Of a stretch of DNA of 64,000 nucleotides, positions 39,893 through 49,800 are shown one piece after another. A model generated the notes under the pieces. The model searched no databases. It saw only the letters and a list, made by a program, of their open reading frames with translations, and had not been told where the DNA came from. Source of the DNA: Shewanella sp. NFH-SH190041 (GTDB taxonomy: Bacteria > Pseudomonadota > Gammaproteobacteria > Enterobacterales > Shewanellaceae); NCBI RefSeq assembly GCF_024363255.1, contig NZ_AP026070.1, positions 558,001 to 622,000 on the forward strand. Reading direction: 5' to 3'. A program made the position numbers and the translations under genes. How positions within the stretch are numbered: position 1 is the stretch's first letter; every line of letters begins with the position of its first letter.

Positions 39893-40858
39893 GTGAACGC
39901 TTCATCTAATCGGCTGGGGCTGAGTTACAGCGCGGTTGCCGTGCTGTTCTGGGGGATGCTACCTATCGCCCTGAAGCTGTCAGGCGGTTTTATTGATGCC
40001 GTCAGCCTGACTTGGCTGCGGTTTATTTTTGCCTTGGTGGCAACCTTTATGATGCAGTATATGCTGCGGCAACTGGGGCAGTTTGCCCGGCTGCAGAAAC
40101 GGGATTGGCTACGTTTGGCCGGTGCCGGCGTGTTTCTGATCATGAACTATGTCACCTTTGTGATGGGACTGAAATACCTGAGTCCTGGCACCGCGCAATT
40201 GAATTTTCAGGTTGCTCCCTTCTTTTTGGCATTCGGTGGGCTGTTGTTTTTCCGTGAGCGGATTTCAGCGTTGCAATTGACCTGTTTTGCCGCGTTAGCT
40301 GCAGGCATGCTGATGTTTTTCCACCCTCATCTGCATTTTGGTGGTAGCGACAGCAGTGGTTTGCTGGCTGGCGTGCTGATTATTCAGTTTTCGGCATTTT
40401 GCTGGGCCAGTTATGCCTTATTGCAAAAATCCCTGCTCGCGAAATTGTCCCCCAATAACGTCATGTTGTGCATTTTTGCGCTGGGCACTGTGGTGATGGC
40501 TCCTGCTACTGATTTTTCCGCTTTTGGCCGGATGTCATTGCCGGACTGGAGCATTGCGCTGTTTTGTGCCGTGAACACCCTAGTGGCTTATGGCACATTC
40601 GGACAGGCCATGCGGTATTGGCCGACAGCTCAGGTCAGCGCCATGGTTGCATTGACCCCGGTACTGAGCTTCAGTTTGACTGAGTTGGCGGTAGATATGG
40701 GCTGGTGGCCAGAGATGATTAAAGGCAATAGTCTCGATTGGTTGTCTATCAGTGGCATAGGGATGATTGTGCTGGCGGTGATGGCGATGCAATTGCTGCC
40801 ATTGTATTTATCCCGTCGTAGCCGCCGTGCGGCGCAGATGGCGATGAAAACTGCCTAA
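39893..40858 (+). CDS. EamA/DMT-family transporter
   Basis: A 321-residue inner-membrane protein with ten membrane helices in two EamA repeats (SYSAVAVLFWGMLPIALKLSG begins the first, FSAFCWASYALLQKSLL the second). Drug/metabolite transporters of this type move amino acids, nucleosides or other small molecules; the substrate cannot be assigned. The GTG start has GGGGA upstream. It ends in a basic tail (SRRSRRAAQM). Monocistronic. Confidence 0.82.
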   Translation: MNASSNRLGLSYSAVAVLFWGMLPIALKLSGGFIDAVSLTWLRFIFALVATFMMQYMLRQLGQFARLQKRDWLRLAGAGVFLIMNYVTFVMGLKYLSPGTAQLNFQVAPFFLAFGGLLFFRERISALQLTCFAALAAGMLMFFHPHLHFGGSDSSGLLAGVLIIQFSAFCWASYALLQKSLLAKLSPNNVMLCIFALGTVVMAPATDFSAFGRMSLPDWSIALFCAVNTLVAYGTFGQAMRYWPTAQVSAMVALTPVLSFSLTELAVDMGWWPEMIKGNSLDWLSISGIGMIVLAVMAMQLLPLYLSRRSRRAAQMAMKTA

Positions 40859-40961
40859 ATTTGATGCGATTTTTGTTGCTCAGGCTGAAAAATGCACAGT
40901 ATATAAACTCAGTTTCACTTTGTGGCAATCAATAAGCTGTTAACATATCTGGGTTTTATAT

Positions 40962-40986
40962 GGTCAGGTAGTCAAATTACCTGACC
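40962..40986. promoter_or_regulatory. Perfect inverted repeat upstream of the 5'-nucleotidase gene
   Basis: GGTCAGGTA, spacer GTCAAAT, TACCTGACC, ending 47 bp before the ATG. No T-run follows. It may be an operator or a leader hairpin. Confidence 0.45.
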
Positions 40987-41033
40987 GGGGCATTTCTCTC
41001 CGGCGTCAGTCCGGTAAATGAGCAGCAAAAATC

Positions 41034-43049
41034 ATGATAACAACCCGTCAAAAATCCCTGGTGGCGGTGGCATTATTCGGTGTACTGAATGCCAGCGCCA
41101 TGGCCGCAACCCCATCCCAGCCTGCAACCGACTTTACCCTGCAGGTCGCCCATATCAATGATACCCACTCTAATTTTGACCCGGTAAAGTCCAGCTTTAC
41201 GCTGGGGAAAAACGGTGAGCGGGTGTATAACGAATTTGGTGGCTACCCCCGGGTACTGGCCGCTGCTGATAAGGCTAAGGCCGCGGCAGCGAAAGCTGAT
41301 TTACCTATTTTGTTCCTCCATGCTGGCGATGCTTGGCAGGGGTCGGCTTATTTCAAACTCAATGACGGGCAAGCCAATGCTGATTTACTGTCTCGCATGG
41401 GGCTGGATGCCATGGCACTGGGCAACCATGAGTTTGATTTGAATACCGCCAAATTGGCGGCTTTTATTAATAAGGTTAATTTCCCTGTGCTGGCGGCGAA
41501 TATGGATGTGTCTGCCGATGCGCCATTACGCAATAGTCATAATCTCAAGCCATATCAGCTGTTTGCCTTTAACGGCGATCACAAGCGCAAGATTGGTTCG
41601 GTAAAAGAAGCCAAACCGGGCGAGCAGGTTGTCGCGGTAATTGGTGTGGTGTTGGAAGATATGCCAACCATCGCCAATGGTGTCGGTAAGGCGAAATTTC
41701 TCTCTGAGGTGAAAGCGACTCAGCAAACAGTTGATGCCCTGACACAAGCCGGGGTGAATAAAATTCTGGTGCTTTCTCATATCGGCAACGCTAAGGATGT
41801 GGCACTTGCTGAGGCAACCCATGGGGTGGATGCCATTATCGGTGGTCACTCCCATACTCTGCTGGGGGATTTTACCGATCTGGGCCACGGCAATAATGGA
41901 CCTTATGCGCAGATGGTGCCGTGGAATAATCAGCAGGGTGAAACCTGTATTGTGCAGGCCGGACAGTATGCTCAAGCGCTGGGGCAGGTATCATTGGCGT
42001 TTGACAGCCAAGGTGAGTTGCTGACCTGTAAGGGACACAATACCCTGTTGTCAGATGAAACCTTCTTTGCTGATGGTAACCGCACCCCGGGCACTGCACT
42101 GACAGGTGCTGCCTTGAAAAAAGTGGAAGATTATATCGAGCATAACGATAAAATCACTGAAATGCCGGAAGACCAAGCGCTGCGTCAGCGGATTGATAGC
42201 GCGTATAAGCCCGCCGTGGAGCAGGCGTATGGTCATGTGCTTGCGCATGTGCCAGCGGAAATGAAACATATGCGCCGTCCGGGTGAAAAAGGCAGTGATA
42301 ATCATGGATCGGATGTTGCCGCGTTAGTGACCCAAGGATTATTGTACTGGGCGAATCAGCCTGCGGTAAAAGCCGCTACCGGTAAAACCGCCCAAATCGC
42401 GATGATTGGTGCCGGTGGGATCCGTACTGATATTGCCGCTGGAGATTTTCGTACCGGTAACGCCACGTTAGAATTATTGCCTTTCAGTAATTTCCCTTCT
42501 GAATTAACCGTCAGTGGTAAAACCTTGCGTGAGCTGTTAACTCAGACCATTAATGCAACTTTGCCGGAAGGTGCCCATGCTGGCAAATTCCCTTATGTGG
42601 CAGGTATGCGTTATACCTTCATTGAAGATGTAAAACACCAGCGGGGTCATATCAGTCAGTTGGACTTTAACGCAGGTACTGTCACGCACCCTAAATGGGA
42701 GCCTATGCAAGATGATCGTCACTATGTGGTGGTACTGAACAACTATAACGCCAGTGGTAATGATGGCTGGAAAGCGCTGGGTGATGCCCAGTTGCAGGGC
42801 ACTGATCGGGTGGATATCGTTAAAACAGCCAAGGGATATAAAGCCTATGGTGTTGATCACCTGACATATAACCCACAAACCCAAAAATTTGCTGTGGTTT
42901 ATAAAGAGGGCGCGCCCGCTTGCAGTAGCAAAGGGAAAGGCCAAGATATCTGTAATGCCGACGCTTTGGCTGTTGCCGATTACGCGGCACACGTTAAGGT
43001 ACTTAAACCCCTGCCAATTGAGACCGTGACAGTAGATTATCTAAAGTAA
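41034..43049 (+). CDS. Periplasmic 5'-nucleotidase/UDP-sugar or NAD hydrolase (UshA/NadN family)
   Basis: A 671-residue exported metallophosphoesterase with signal peptide (SLVAVALFGVLNASAMA). Metal ligands: VAHINDTHSN, HAGDAWQGS, LGNHEFD, LVLSHIG and IGGHSHT. The C-terminal substrate domain has GSDNHGSDVAALVTQG, IGAGGIRTDIAAG, LLPFSNFPSEL and NNYNASGNDGW. It hydrolyses nucleotides, UDP-sugars or NAD in the periplasm so products can be taken up. UshA/NadN assignment within the family is open; it is longer than both (~550-600) by inserts. A repeat copy follows 15 bp after the stop. Confidence 0.85.
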   Translation: MITTRQKSLVAVALFGVLNASAMAATPSQPATDFTLQVAHINDTHSNFDPVKSSFTLGKNGERVYNEFGGYPRVLAAADKAKAAAAKADLPILFLHAGDAWQGSAYFKLNDGQANADLLSRMGLDAMALGNHEFDLNTAKLAAFINKVNFPVLAANMDVSADAPLRNSHNLKPYQLFAFNGDHKRKIGSVKEAKPGEQVVAVIGVVLEDMPTIANGVGKAKFLSEVKATQQTVDALTQAGVNKILVLSHIGNAKDVALAEATHGVDAIIGGHSHTLLGDFTDLGHGNNGPYAQMVPWNNQQGETCIVQAGQYAQALGQVSLAFDSQGELLTCKGHNTLLSDETFFADGNRTPGTALTGAALKKVEDYIEHNDKITEMPEDQALRQRIDSAYKPAVEQAYGHVLAHVPAEMKHMRRPGEKGSDNHGSDVAALVTQGLLYWANQPAVKAATGKTAQIAMIGAGGIRTDIAAGDFRTGNATLELLPFSNFPSELTVSGKTLRELLTQTINATLPEGAHAGKFPYVAGMRYTFIEDVKHQRGHISQLDFNAGTVTHPKWEPMQDDRHYVVVLNNYNASGNDGWKALGDAQLQGTDRVDIVKTAKGYKAYGVDHLTYNPQTQKFAVVYKEGAPACSSKGKGQDICNADALAVADYAAHVKVLKPLPIETVTVDYLK

Positions 43050-43064
43050 GTTAATGTCTTGTCA

Positions 43065-43334
43065 CTAGGGCGTGTTGACGTTTTGTGATTAAATTTTGTT
43101 CGAGATAAAAGCGTTTTAATCGCGGCGAGCGGTTTGTCGCCTAGTTATGCTAAGCAAGAACCGCTCAACAAAGCGTAAAACGCTTTTAGCCGAACCCTGC
43201 GGGCAGCGTTTGAGGCGCCTTTCTACTGCGTTATCGGCTTATCAGGTAGCGCAACTACCTATCAAAGCCTCTGCCTTGTATAAAGAAACCTCAAATCGCT
43301 GCAAAAACAAACTCGAAACGTCAACACGCCCTAG
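43065..43334 (+). repeat. MITE-like interspersed repeat, copy 3 (best conserved)
   Basis: A 270-bp element with perfect 19-bp terminal inverted repeats (CTAGGGCGTGTTGACGTTT). Inside, TAAAAGCGTTTTA (43106-43118) pairs with TAAAACGCTTTTA (43176-43188), enclosing a second stem GAGCGGTT (43127-43134)/AACCGCTC (43159-43166). A third small hairpin AGGTAG-CGCAA-CTACCT lies to the right. The shared short frame is open. Confidence 0.92.
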
Positions 43335-43621
43335 GTGCAGTTGAGCCTTTAAACTGATACTGACCAACTATAGAACCCGGATTTAGCCGGGTTCTATGAG
43401 ATTAACGCCTGAGACAAATTAACGAAGTAACATTGATACTCGGTTGACTGTCTTTATGATAGATACAGCTTGATCGATATAAATATTCTGATTGCTCACC
43501 TACTTACCCCTATTAAAGGGGGCTATCTATCTGTAATTGTCAGTATCTTTCTATCCGCAATAATTACTGTTCCTCCCCATTGCCATAAGTTATATCGACG
43601 TATTTCGTATTTAGTACTGGC

Positions 43622-46087
43622 TTATATCGAGAGAGCCATCGCCCCTTTAGGTGGTGTAAAGGCATCCATTGGCAGTACAGAGCCTTGGTATTTCTCAATA
43701 TTGACTAAAGAGGAGTTAGGCGCGCAGCCGTTGGCCAGTGGGGAGGTGGGGATATCACTGGTCAACACGTTACAGTTGCCGTTTTTACAGATATCCAAGG
43801 CATTATCTAGATTAAGCCAGGCCCCTTCATGGACGCAGACTGTCCCCTGTTTTATGCCATTGGTGACCAGGGCTCCCGCGAGAATTTTACCCCGTTGGTT
43901 GTGGACACAGACCAAATCACCATCACTGATATGGTTCGCGTTGGCATCATGGGGGTGGATCAGTACCGGCTCTCGGTCAGCAATGGCATAACGTTGACGT
44001 AGGCGGCTGTAATTAAGCTGGCTGTGTAGCCGGTCTGCGGCATGGGAGGTGATTAAATGCAACATGCCGGGTTGGTGCGGCGCTTGCCATTCAGTTGGCT
44101 CCAGCCAAGTGGGGTGGGCGGGGCAATCGGCATAGTGATAACCGGCGATAGTGCGGGAGTAAATTTCAATCAGGCCGCTGGCGGTGCCCAGTGGATTCAT
44201 GATCGGGTCTTGGCGGAAATCAGCATAAGTGACGTATTTCTCGTTGGCGGGGTTGGGTTTCATGGTCAAAATAGCATTGTCGACCCAGAAGTGTTCAAAG
44301 TCAGGCGTAGGCACGCCTTGAGCATCGGACATTTTTTTCGCCGTATTGTACAAATGCGCCAGCCACTGCATTTCTGTACGGTTTTCTGTAAACAGGGCTT
44401 TGCCGTCACTGCGTAACATTCCCGCCAGATCGGCAAAAACATCAAAGTCACTGCGGGCTTCATACTGAGGCGGTACCACTTGTTTCATCGGCACGATATT
44501 TTGGTTGCTGTAATCCCCTGTCATGGTCATATCGTTGCGCTCATAACTGGTTGTAATGGGCAGGACGATATCGGCAAAACGGGTCGATGATGCCCAGTAA
44601 GGATCTGATACCACGATCATTTCCGGTTTTTGCCAAGCTCGGATCAGGTGGTTGATATCCTGATTGTGGGTAAAGGGAGAGCCACCCGCCCACCAAATCA
44701 TACGAATATCCGGGAAGGTTTTTACCTTGCCATTGTTGTCATATTGCTGATGAGGATGCTCCAGCGCCCGGATCAGCGAGCCAACCGGGATAGTGTTGAG
44801 TGCCCCTGCCATATCCCAGTTGTTAGCAGACGCATTGCCTGCATGAATTGACGGAGAAATGGTGGGCAGTATGCCACCGATACGGGTAGGGTTACCCCCG
44901 TTGGCATAATGGTAGGATAAACCAAAGCCACCGCCTGGTAGCCCTATCTGACCGATCATAGCGGCGAGAGTGACCAGCATCCAGTGACGTTGCTCACCGT
45001 ATTGCTGTCGTTGCATCCCCCAACCGGCCATCAACATGGTTCTGTGTTCGGTAAACAGGCGGGCAAGGCGCTCAATGGTTGCTGCGGGCACCTGACAAAT
45101 GTTTTCTGCCCATTGTGGGGTTTTGGCGATCCCGTCCGTTTTACCTTGCAGATAATCAAGAAATGGCGCAAAGCCGACAGTGTATTGCTGCAGGAAGTTT
45201 TTATCATGCCAGCCCTGCTGCACCATATAAAAAGCAATCCCCAACATCATGGCCACATCAGTATTGGGTACAGGGGCAATCTATTGCGCTTTATCGGCCA
45301 TAAATTCAGCTGTTTCATTGCGCAGCGGATCGATGATGATGATGGTTTTGCCGCTGTCACGTAACTGACGGAAAAACTCTAACCCACTGCCATCTGAACT
45401 GGTCCAGGCAATTCTTAGGGTATTGAGTGGATTGGCGCCCCAAATCACGACGACCTCAGAAGACTCCAGCACCACGGGAAACACAGTTTGCTGTTCATAC
45501 ACGGCAATGGAGCCAACCATATAAGGCATGATGACTTGGGCGGCGCCAGTTGAATAATCACCGAAATGGCTGGAATAGCCGCCCGCCATGCTCATATAAC
45601 GGCTTAACAGAGTTTGTGGCTGATGTAATACTCCGCTGGAACGCCAGCCATAGGAGCCGGCATAAATGGATTCATTACCGTATTTATGGCGGATACGCAT
45701 ATGCTGTTGGTGAATAAGCTGCAATGCTTTTTGCCAGCTGACCCGGACAAATTCATCCTGTCCGCGTTTGCCGTCCGGATGGCTCGGATTGGCTAAAAAG
45801 CCTTTACGCACCATGGGATATTGCACTCTTGCTGGGGTATAGACTTGATCATGCACCACAAGCTGTAACGCATTGGGCATCTTTGCGGGCAGTGCCCCAT
45901 TGGAGTCAACAATGCGGCCATGGTTGACCTGAATTACCAATGGTCCCCAGTGGGCAGCATTAATAATAAAACGCCCCGGCACCCCTTCTGCGAATGATTT
46001 GACCGGTAGTAGACTGGTAATGCTGAGTCCCATAGCTGTGATACCCAGCCCTTTGATAAAGTCCCGGCGGGACAGTTGTTCAAACAT
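43622..46087 (-). pseudogene. torZ: TorA/TorZ-type molybdopterin reductase interrupted by an in-frame TAG
   Basis: The gene encodes about 822 codons of a TMAO/S-oxide reductase: Tat signal (SRRDFIKGLGITAMG), N-terminal domain HWGPLVIQVNHGRIV, and the molybdenum-ligand serine in DYSTGAAQ. After DKAQ a TAG (45281-45283) stops translation at about codon 269; the same frame continues as [17 protein letters not shown] to 43622 without other stops, ending [19 protein letters not shown]. Homologues probably have Trp (TGG) there, so one base change explains it. It is a fresh pseudogene, a sequencing error, or read by amber suppression. The ATG at 46087 (GGGGGAG upstream) lies 9 bp after the cytochrome gene. 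Confidence 0.8.
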
Positions 46088-46096
46088 CACTCCCCC

Positions 46097-46666
46097 TTAA
46101 TGCTGCGCGGCATTGTATTGGTAGTAGGCAGTTAACAGGTGCAGTTCATCTTGTGACAGGGTGGTTCGTCCTCCCATACTGCGAACAGTAGCAGGCCAAG
46201 CATTGGCCGACAGTTGGCCAGGTTGCGGTGCGGCATGGCATACCGAGCAGGCGGTATCACGTAGCTGCTCGGCTTGATGCCACAGCGGCTGTTGGGATGC
46301 GGTGACATCATCGGGGATTTGCAGGGTTAGGCTGACATGACGCCAAGGCTTGCCGTAGGCATCGGTAAAACTTTTACCGGCAGTGATGCGCTCTGCCATT
46401 TCTGGGGTCAGTGCTGCCAGCACAATGCGTTGATCAGCACTTTTGAAAATGGCTCTGTGATTACCGTTAGGTTGTACCCCGGTAATTTCAACCTTGAGCT
46501 TGCCTTGGCTGTTGCCAAGTTCTTGCAGCGGGGTAGCCACCGGAATGGTACCCACACCGGGCAGTGCCAAGGTATGGTTGGTATAAACCGTGTGCACGGC
46601 GGCTTGGGCGGATGAGGACAGAACAATAACGGCTAATGCCGTCAGCGCGGGATATAGGTGTTTCAT
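46097..46666 (-). CDS. Periplasmic monohaem cytochrome c resembling the TorC C-terminal domain
   Basis: A 189-residue exported protein (signal peptide MKHLYPALTALAVIVLSSSAQA). Residues ~25-130 are beta-rich (HTVYTNHTLALPGVGTIPVAT, LPGVG, KLKVEITGVQPNG); the end holds one haem site, RDTACSVCHAAPQPGQLSANAWPATVRSMG. That layout matches the C-terminal monohaem part of the pentahaem TorC, without its tetrahaem NapC-like part. It probably passes electrons to the adjacent TorZ-like reductase; the quinol-oxidising partner must be encoded elsewhere. GGAGC lies before the ATG. Confidence 0.75.
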   Translation of the reverse strand: MKHLYPALTALAVIVLSSSAQAAVHTVYTNHTLALPGVGTIPVATPLQELGNSQGKLKVEITGVQPNGNHRAIFKSADQRIVLAALTPEMAERITAGKSFTDAYGKPWRHVSLTLQIPDDVTASQQPLWHQAEQLRDTACSVCHAAPQPGQLSANAWPATVRSMGGRTTLSQDELHLLTAYYQYNAAQH

Positions 46667-46990
46667 TGCAGCTCCACTTTATTTTTATCACGCCGGATCT
46701 AAGGTGTCGGCGTATTATCTGTGTCTGTTGTCACGACGAAATGGAGTATCAGGGGGCATTGCGCCGATGACAAAACAGGCGACTGTGTCAGGATTCTGTG
46801 GCGCGGTTGCGGTAGCTTCAATCAGATTTTTATTAAATAAAAGTTACTTAAATTACTAAGAGATAAAGAGGTTTTGTCATCAGGATCACATTGTGATGGC
46901 ATCAAGGGTGTTAAGGCACAACGGATAATTACGAGGTGATAAATGAAGCCAGTTTCATTTATCAATATGTCATGCAGTTATTAGCTACCC
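46667..46990. other. Intergenic region upstream of the torC-like gene, no gene seen
   Basis: A 324-bp AT-rich stretch between the reductase operon and a GGDEF gene. It contains the palindrome ATCACA-T-TGTGAT (46885-46897). The operon promoter should lie here, but no confident -10/-35 pair was chosen. Confidence 0.4.
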
Positions 46991-47896
46991 CTAGCTTTGT
47001 TCCACTCGGTTGCGGCCTGCAGCCTTTGCCCGGTATAACGCGGCGTCAGCCCGGGTCAGAGCGCTACTGCAATTATCATCTTCGCTCAGTTGGGTCAGAC
47101 CGATACTGACAGTAATATGAAACTGGCTACCGGCTGCGGAGATTTGACGTTTGGCGATGGCACAGCGGATACGCTCTGCGACTAATGTTGCTTCATCAAG
47201 ACGGGAGTGGGGCAGTAAAATGGCAAATTCTTCACCGCCGATCCGGGCGGCAATGTCCCCATCCCTGAGCTGGCGTTTTAACTCTTCACAGATCTGCTCC
47301 AGCACAGTGTCACCGACCTGATGGCCGTATTTGTCATTGATCTTTTTGAACAGATCAATATCTAAAATTAACAGTGCGGCGAGGCGGCGCTGTTTTTTGC
47401 TGTCATGGAGTAATTGGCGCAGGGTGTCGAGCATGCGTCGGCGGTTATACAGCCCTGTGAGTGCGTCGGTTTCGCTCAGGGTGCGCAATTGCTGTTCTAG
47501 TTGGTAGCGGTGGGTAATATTACGGGTCAGCCAAAGCACAGCCCGTTGACCGTGAAATAAACTGTTTAGCGGGACGATTTTGCCTTCGAAATGCAACATA
47601 CCGACCGGTCCCTGTTGGTCGACCCCATCCACTTCTTGTACATCCAGATCATACTCAACAATTTTGACCTGATGATGCTTGAGCGCCAGATGGATTTGAG
47701 CAATAAACCAATTTGCTTTGCTTTTAGGAAGGACATCATAGAGGGATTTGCCAATTAGAGGGCGACCATCATGGTAATTGTCATGATCTACACCCCCAAG
47801 ATAAGCAATATAGTAGCCATCCTGACTGAGGATAAATGCCGGATCCGGCAGTAGAGAGACGATCTCCTGCAGTTGTGTCAGGTTCAATGTATTCAT
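46991..47896 (-). CDS. Diguanylate cyclase with PAS domain
   Basis: A 301-residue soluble protein. Residues ~8-130 form a PAS-like sensor (LLPDPAFILSQDGYYIAYLGG, GKSLYDVLPKSKANWFI); residues ~140-300 form a GGDEF domain (DALTGLYNRRRM, LDIDLFKKINDKYGHQVGD, IGGEEFAILLPHS). The GGEEF site and an RxxD (RDGD) five residues upstream indicate an active, product-inhibited enzyme making c-di-GMP. It has no membrane segment, so it senses a cytoplasmic cue. Monocistronic. Confidence 0.9.
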   Translation of the reverse strand: MNTLNLTQLQEIVSLLPDPAFILSQDGYYIAYLGGVDHDNYHDGRPLIGKSLYDVLPKSKANWFIAQIHLALKHHQVKIVEYDLDVQEVDGVDQQGPVGMLHFEGKIVPLNSLFHGQRAVLWLTRNITHRYQLEQQLRTLSETDALTGLYNRRRMLDTLRQLLHDSKKQRRLAALLILDIDLFKKINDKYGHQVGDTVLEQICEELKRQLRDGDIAARIGGEEFAILLPHSRLDEATLVAERIRCAIAKRQISAAGSQFHITVSIGLTQLSEDDNCSSALTRADAALYRAKAAGRNRVEQS

Positions 47897-48162
47897 GATT
47901 GCCCATCCTTGAGCCGTCGGGAATAACCCTAGTTGATTTTACGCTTTAGATGGGAAATATCGATATAGTAAGGTTAAAAACTCATTGTTCTATTAGGGGT
48001 ATTAATCAGTATGTCTTGATGTTGGCTTAGTGAAGTGGTCTAGCGGCATAACTGGTCAGGGAAATTGCAGTCCATGGCATTGACATGATGTTTAGTCAGA
48101 GGATGTTTTCCATGTAATGAGGCCTATCCTATGGATTAGGCCCCATCAAAAATAGCGTTCGC

Positions 48163-49506
48163 TTAGTACACGCCTTGGGCTAACATGGCATCGGCAACTT
48201 TCACAAAGCCGGCAACGTTGGCACCCAGCTCATAATTGGTATGATCGCCTTCCCGGCCATATTGCTGACAGGTGTGATGGATAGAGTACATGATGTCTTT
48301 CAGACGCTGATCCACTTCTTCCCGGCTCCAGCTTAAGCGCAGGGCATTTTGGCTCATTTCTAACCCTGATGTGGCCACGCCGCCAGCATTGGAGGCCTTG
48401 CCCGGGGCAAACAGCACTTTGGCTTGGTGGAATAGGGCAATGGCTTCGGCAGTAGATGGCATATTGGCCCCTTCTGCGACTAGCTGCACTCCGTTGGCAA
48501 TTAACTGCTGGGCATCTGTGGTATGCAGTTCATTCTGGGTCGCGCAGGGGAGCGCTACATCCACAGCAAAGCGCCATGGGGTTGTGCCGCTGATGTATTC
48601 CAGTCCCATTTCCTGGGCATAATCTGCTACCCGGCCGCGTTGCTGGTTTTTGATTGTCATCAGCCTGGCCAGTTTTTCTGTGGTAAAGCCATCGGGATCA
48701 TAAACCACCCCGGCAGAATCGGATGCTGTGACCACTTTTCCGCCCATGTCGATGGCTTTTTCAATGGCGTATTGTGCCACGTTGCCCGAGCCTGACACCG
48801 CAACTGTTTTACCGCTCAGGGTTTCCCCTTTGGCTTTGAGCATGGCTTCAACAAAATAAAGCAGACCATACCCTGTGGCCTCTGGGCGGATAAGGCTGCC
48901 GCCAAATGACAACCCTTTGCCGGTAAAGACACATTCGGCGCTGTTGGTCAGTTTTTTCATCATGCCGGTCATATAGCCAACCTCACGGCCACCGACACCG
49001 ATATCGCCCGCGGGGACATCGGTGTCGGCCCCTAAATGACGGTACAGCTCCAGCATTAATGCCTGGCAAAAGCGCATGACCTCGCCTTCACTCTTGCCTT
49101 TAGGATCAAAATCACTGCCCCCTTTTCCGCCGCCCATAGGTAAGGTGGTCAGAGCATTTTTGAAGGTTTGTTCAAAGGCGAGGAATTTCAGAACAGATTG
49201 GTTGACGGTGGGATGGAAGCGCATGCCACCTTTGAAAGGGCCGATGGCTGAGTTGTGTTGAATACGAAAAGCGCGGTTCACCTGCACCTTGCCCTGATCA
49301 TCTACCCAGGATACCCGAAATTGGATCAGGCGCTCCGGCTCCACCAAACGTTCAAGAATACCGGCATTGAGATACTCGGGATGCTGCTGGACATAGGGCC
49401 AGATAGAGGTCATCACTTCTTTGACGGCCTGCAGGAATTCAGGCTGGTGGGGATTGCGGTCGGCAACAGTGGCCAGAAAGCCGTCGAGAGAAATCTCTGC
49501 GCTCAT
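48163..49506 (-). CDS. gdhA: NADP-specific glutamate dehydrogenase
   Basis: A 447-residue hexameric-type enzyme joining ammonia to 2-oxoglutarate. Signatures: FRVSWVDDQGKVQVNRAFRI, the catalytic lysine region LPMGGGKGGSDFDPKGKSEG, PAGDIGVGGREVGYM, the Rossmann GKTVAVSGSGNVAQYA and the family end. Length equals E. coli GdhA (447). GGAGC precedes the ATG. The gene stands alone; a weak hairpin (GGCCTA/TAGGCC, ~48122-48143) is downstream. Confidence 0.96.
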   Translation of the reverse strand: MSAEISLDGFLATVADRNPHQPEFLQAVKEVMTSIWPYVQQHPEYLNAGILERLVEPERLIQFRVSWVDDQGKVQVNRAFRIQHNSAIGPFKGGMRFHPTVNQSVLKFLAFEQTFKNALTTLPMGGGKGGSDFDPKGKSEGEVMRFCQALMLELYRHLGADTDVPAGDIGVGGREVGYMTGMMKKLTNSAECVFTGKGLSFGGSLIRPEATGYGLLYFVEAMLKAKGETLSGKTVAVSGSGNVAQYAIEKAIDMGGKVVTASDSAGVVYDPDGFTTEKLARLMTIKNQQRGRVADYAQEMGLEYISGTTPWRFAVDVALPCATQNELHTTDAQQLIANGVQLVAEGANMPSTAEAIALFHQAKVLFAPGKASNAGGVATSGLEMSQNALRLSWSREEVDQRLKDIMYSIHHTCQQYGREGDHTNYELGANVAGFVKVADAMLAQGVY

Positions 49507-49763
49507 GAAATGCTCCTGTGGATTAGGGATTCAGGTGGTTTTTATCGGTCGCATGCGGCAAGAGTTACCGCAAAAGACATCTTTTACCTTTTTATATCAG
49601 TAAATAATGTCAGCTGAACATAATGGTTCGCTAATCCTGTGTAGCATATCCCGAATTTGAAAACTTTTGCTCTATTGTTGAGGATTATTTATTTTTAATG
49701 CCGAAAATATCGCAAAAGCTCAATGCAATTAGATTTGTACGATTAAAGCTATAATGTGGTTTT

Positions 49764-49789
49764 GGCGGTGAAGACGCGTTTTCACCGCC
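49764..49789 (-). terminator. Terminator after aroQ
   Basis: GGCGGTGAA, loop GACGCGTT, TTCACCGCC, 11 bp past the aroQ stop. On the minus strand it is followed by AAAACC, so it is a strong stem but without a clear T-run. Confidence 0.5.
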
Positions 49790-49800
49790 AGGAAATTGCT

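Noticed and set aside
43470..43991. 173-codon plus-strand frame
   Set aside because: Mostly antisense to the 3' end of the TorZ-like gene, whose motifs are clear; no ribosome site.
45281..45283. Selenocysteine recoding in the TorZ-like gene
   Set aside because: The codon is TAG, not TGA, and the active-site ligand is a serine encoded far upstream.
46885..46897. ATCACA-T-TGTGAT palindrome as a CRP site
   Set aside because: Half-sites are in the wrong order and spacing for TGTGA-N6-TCACA.
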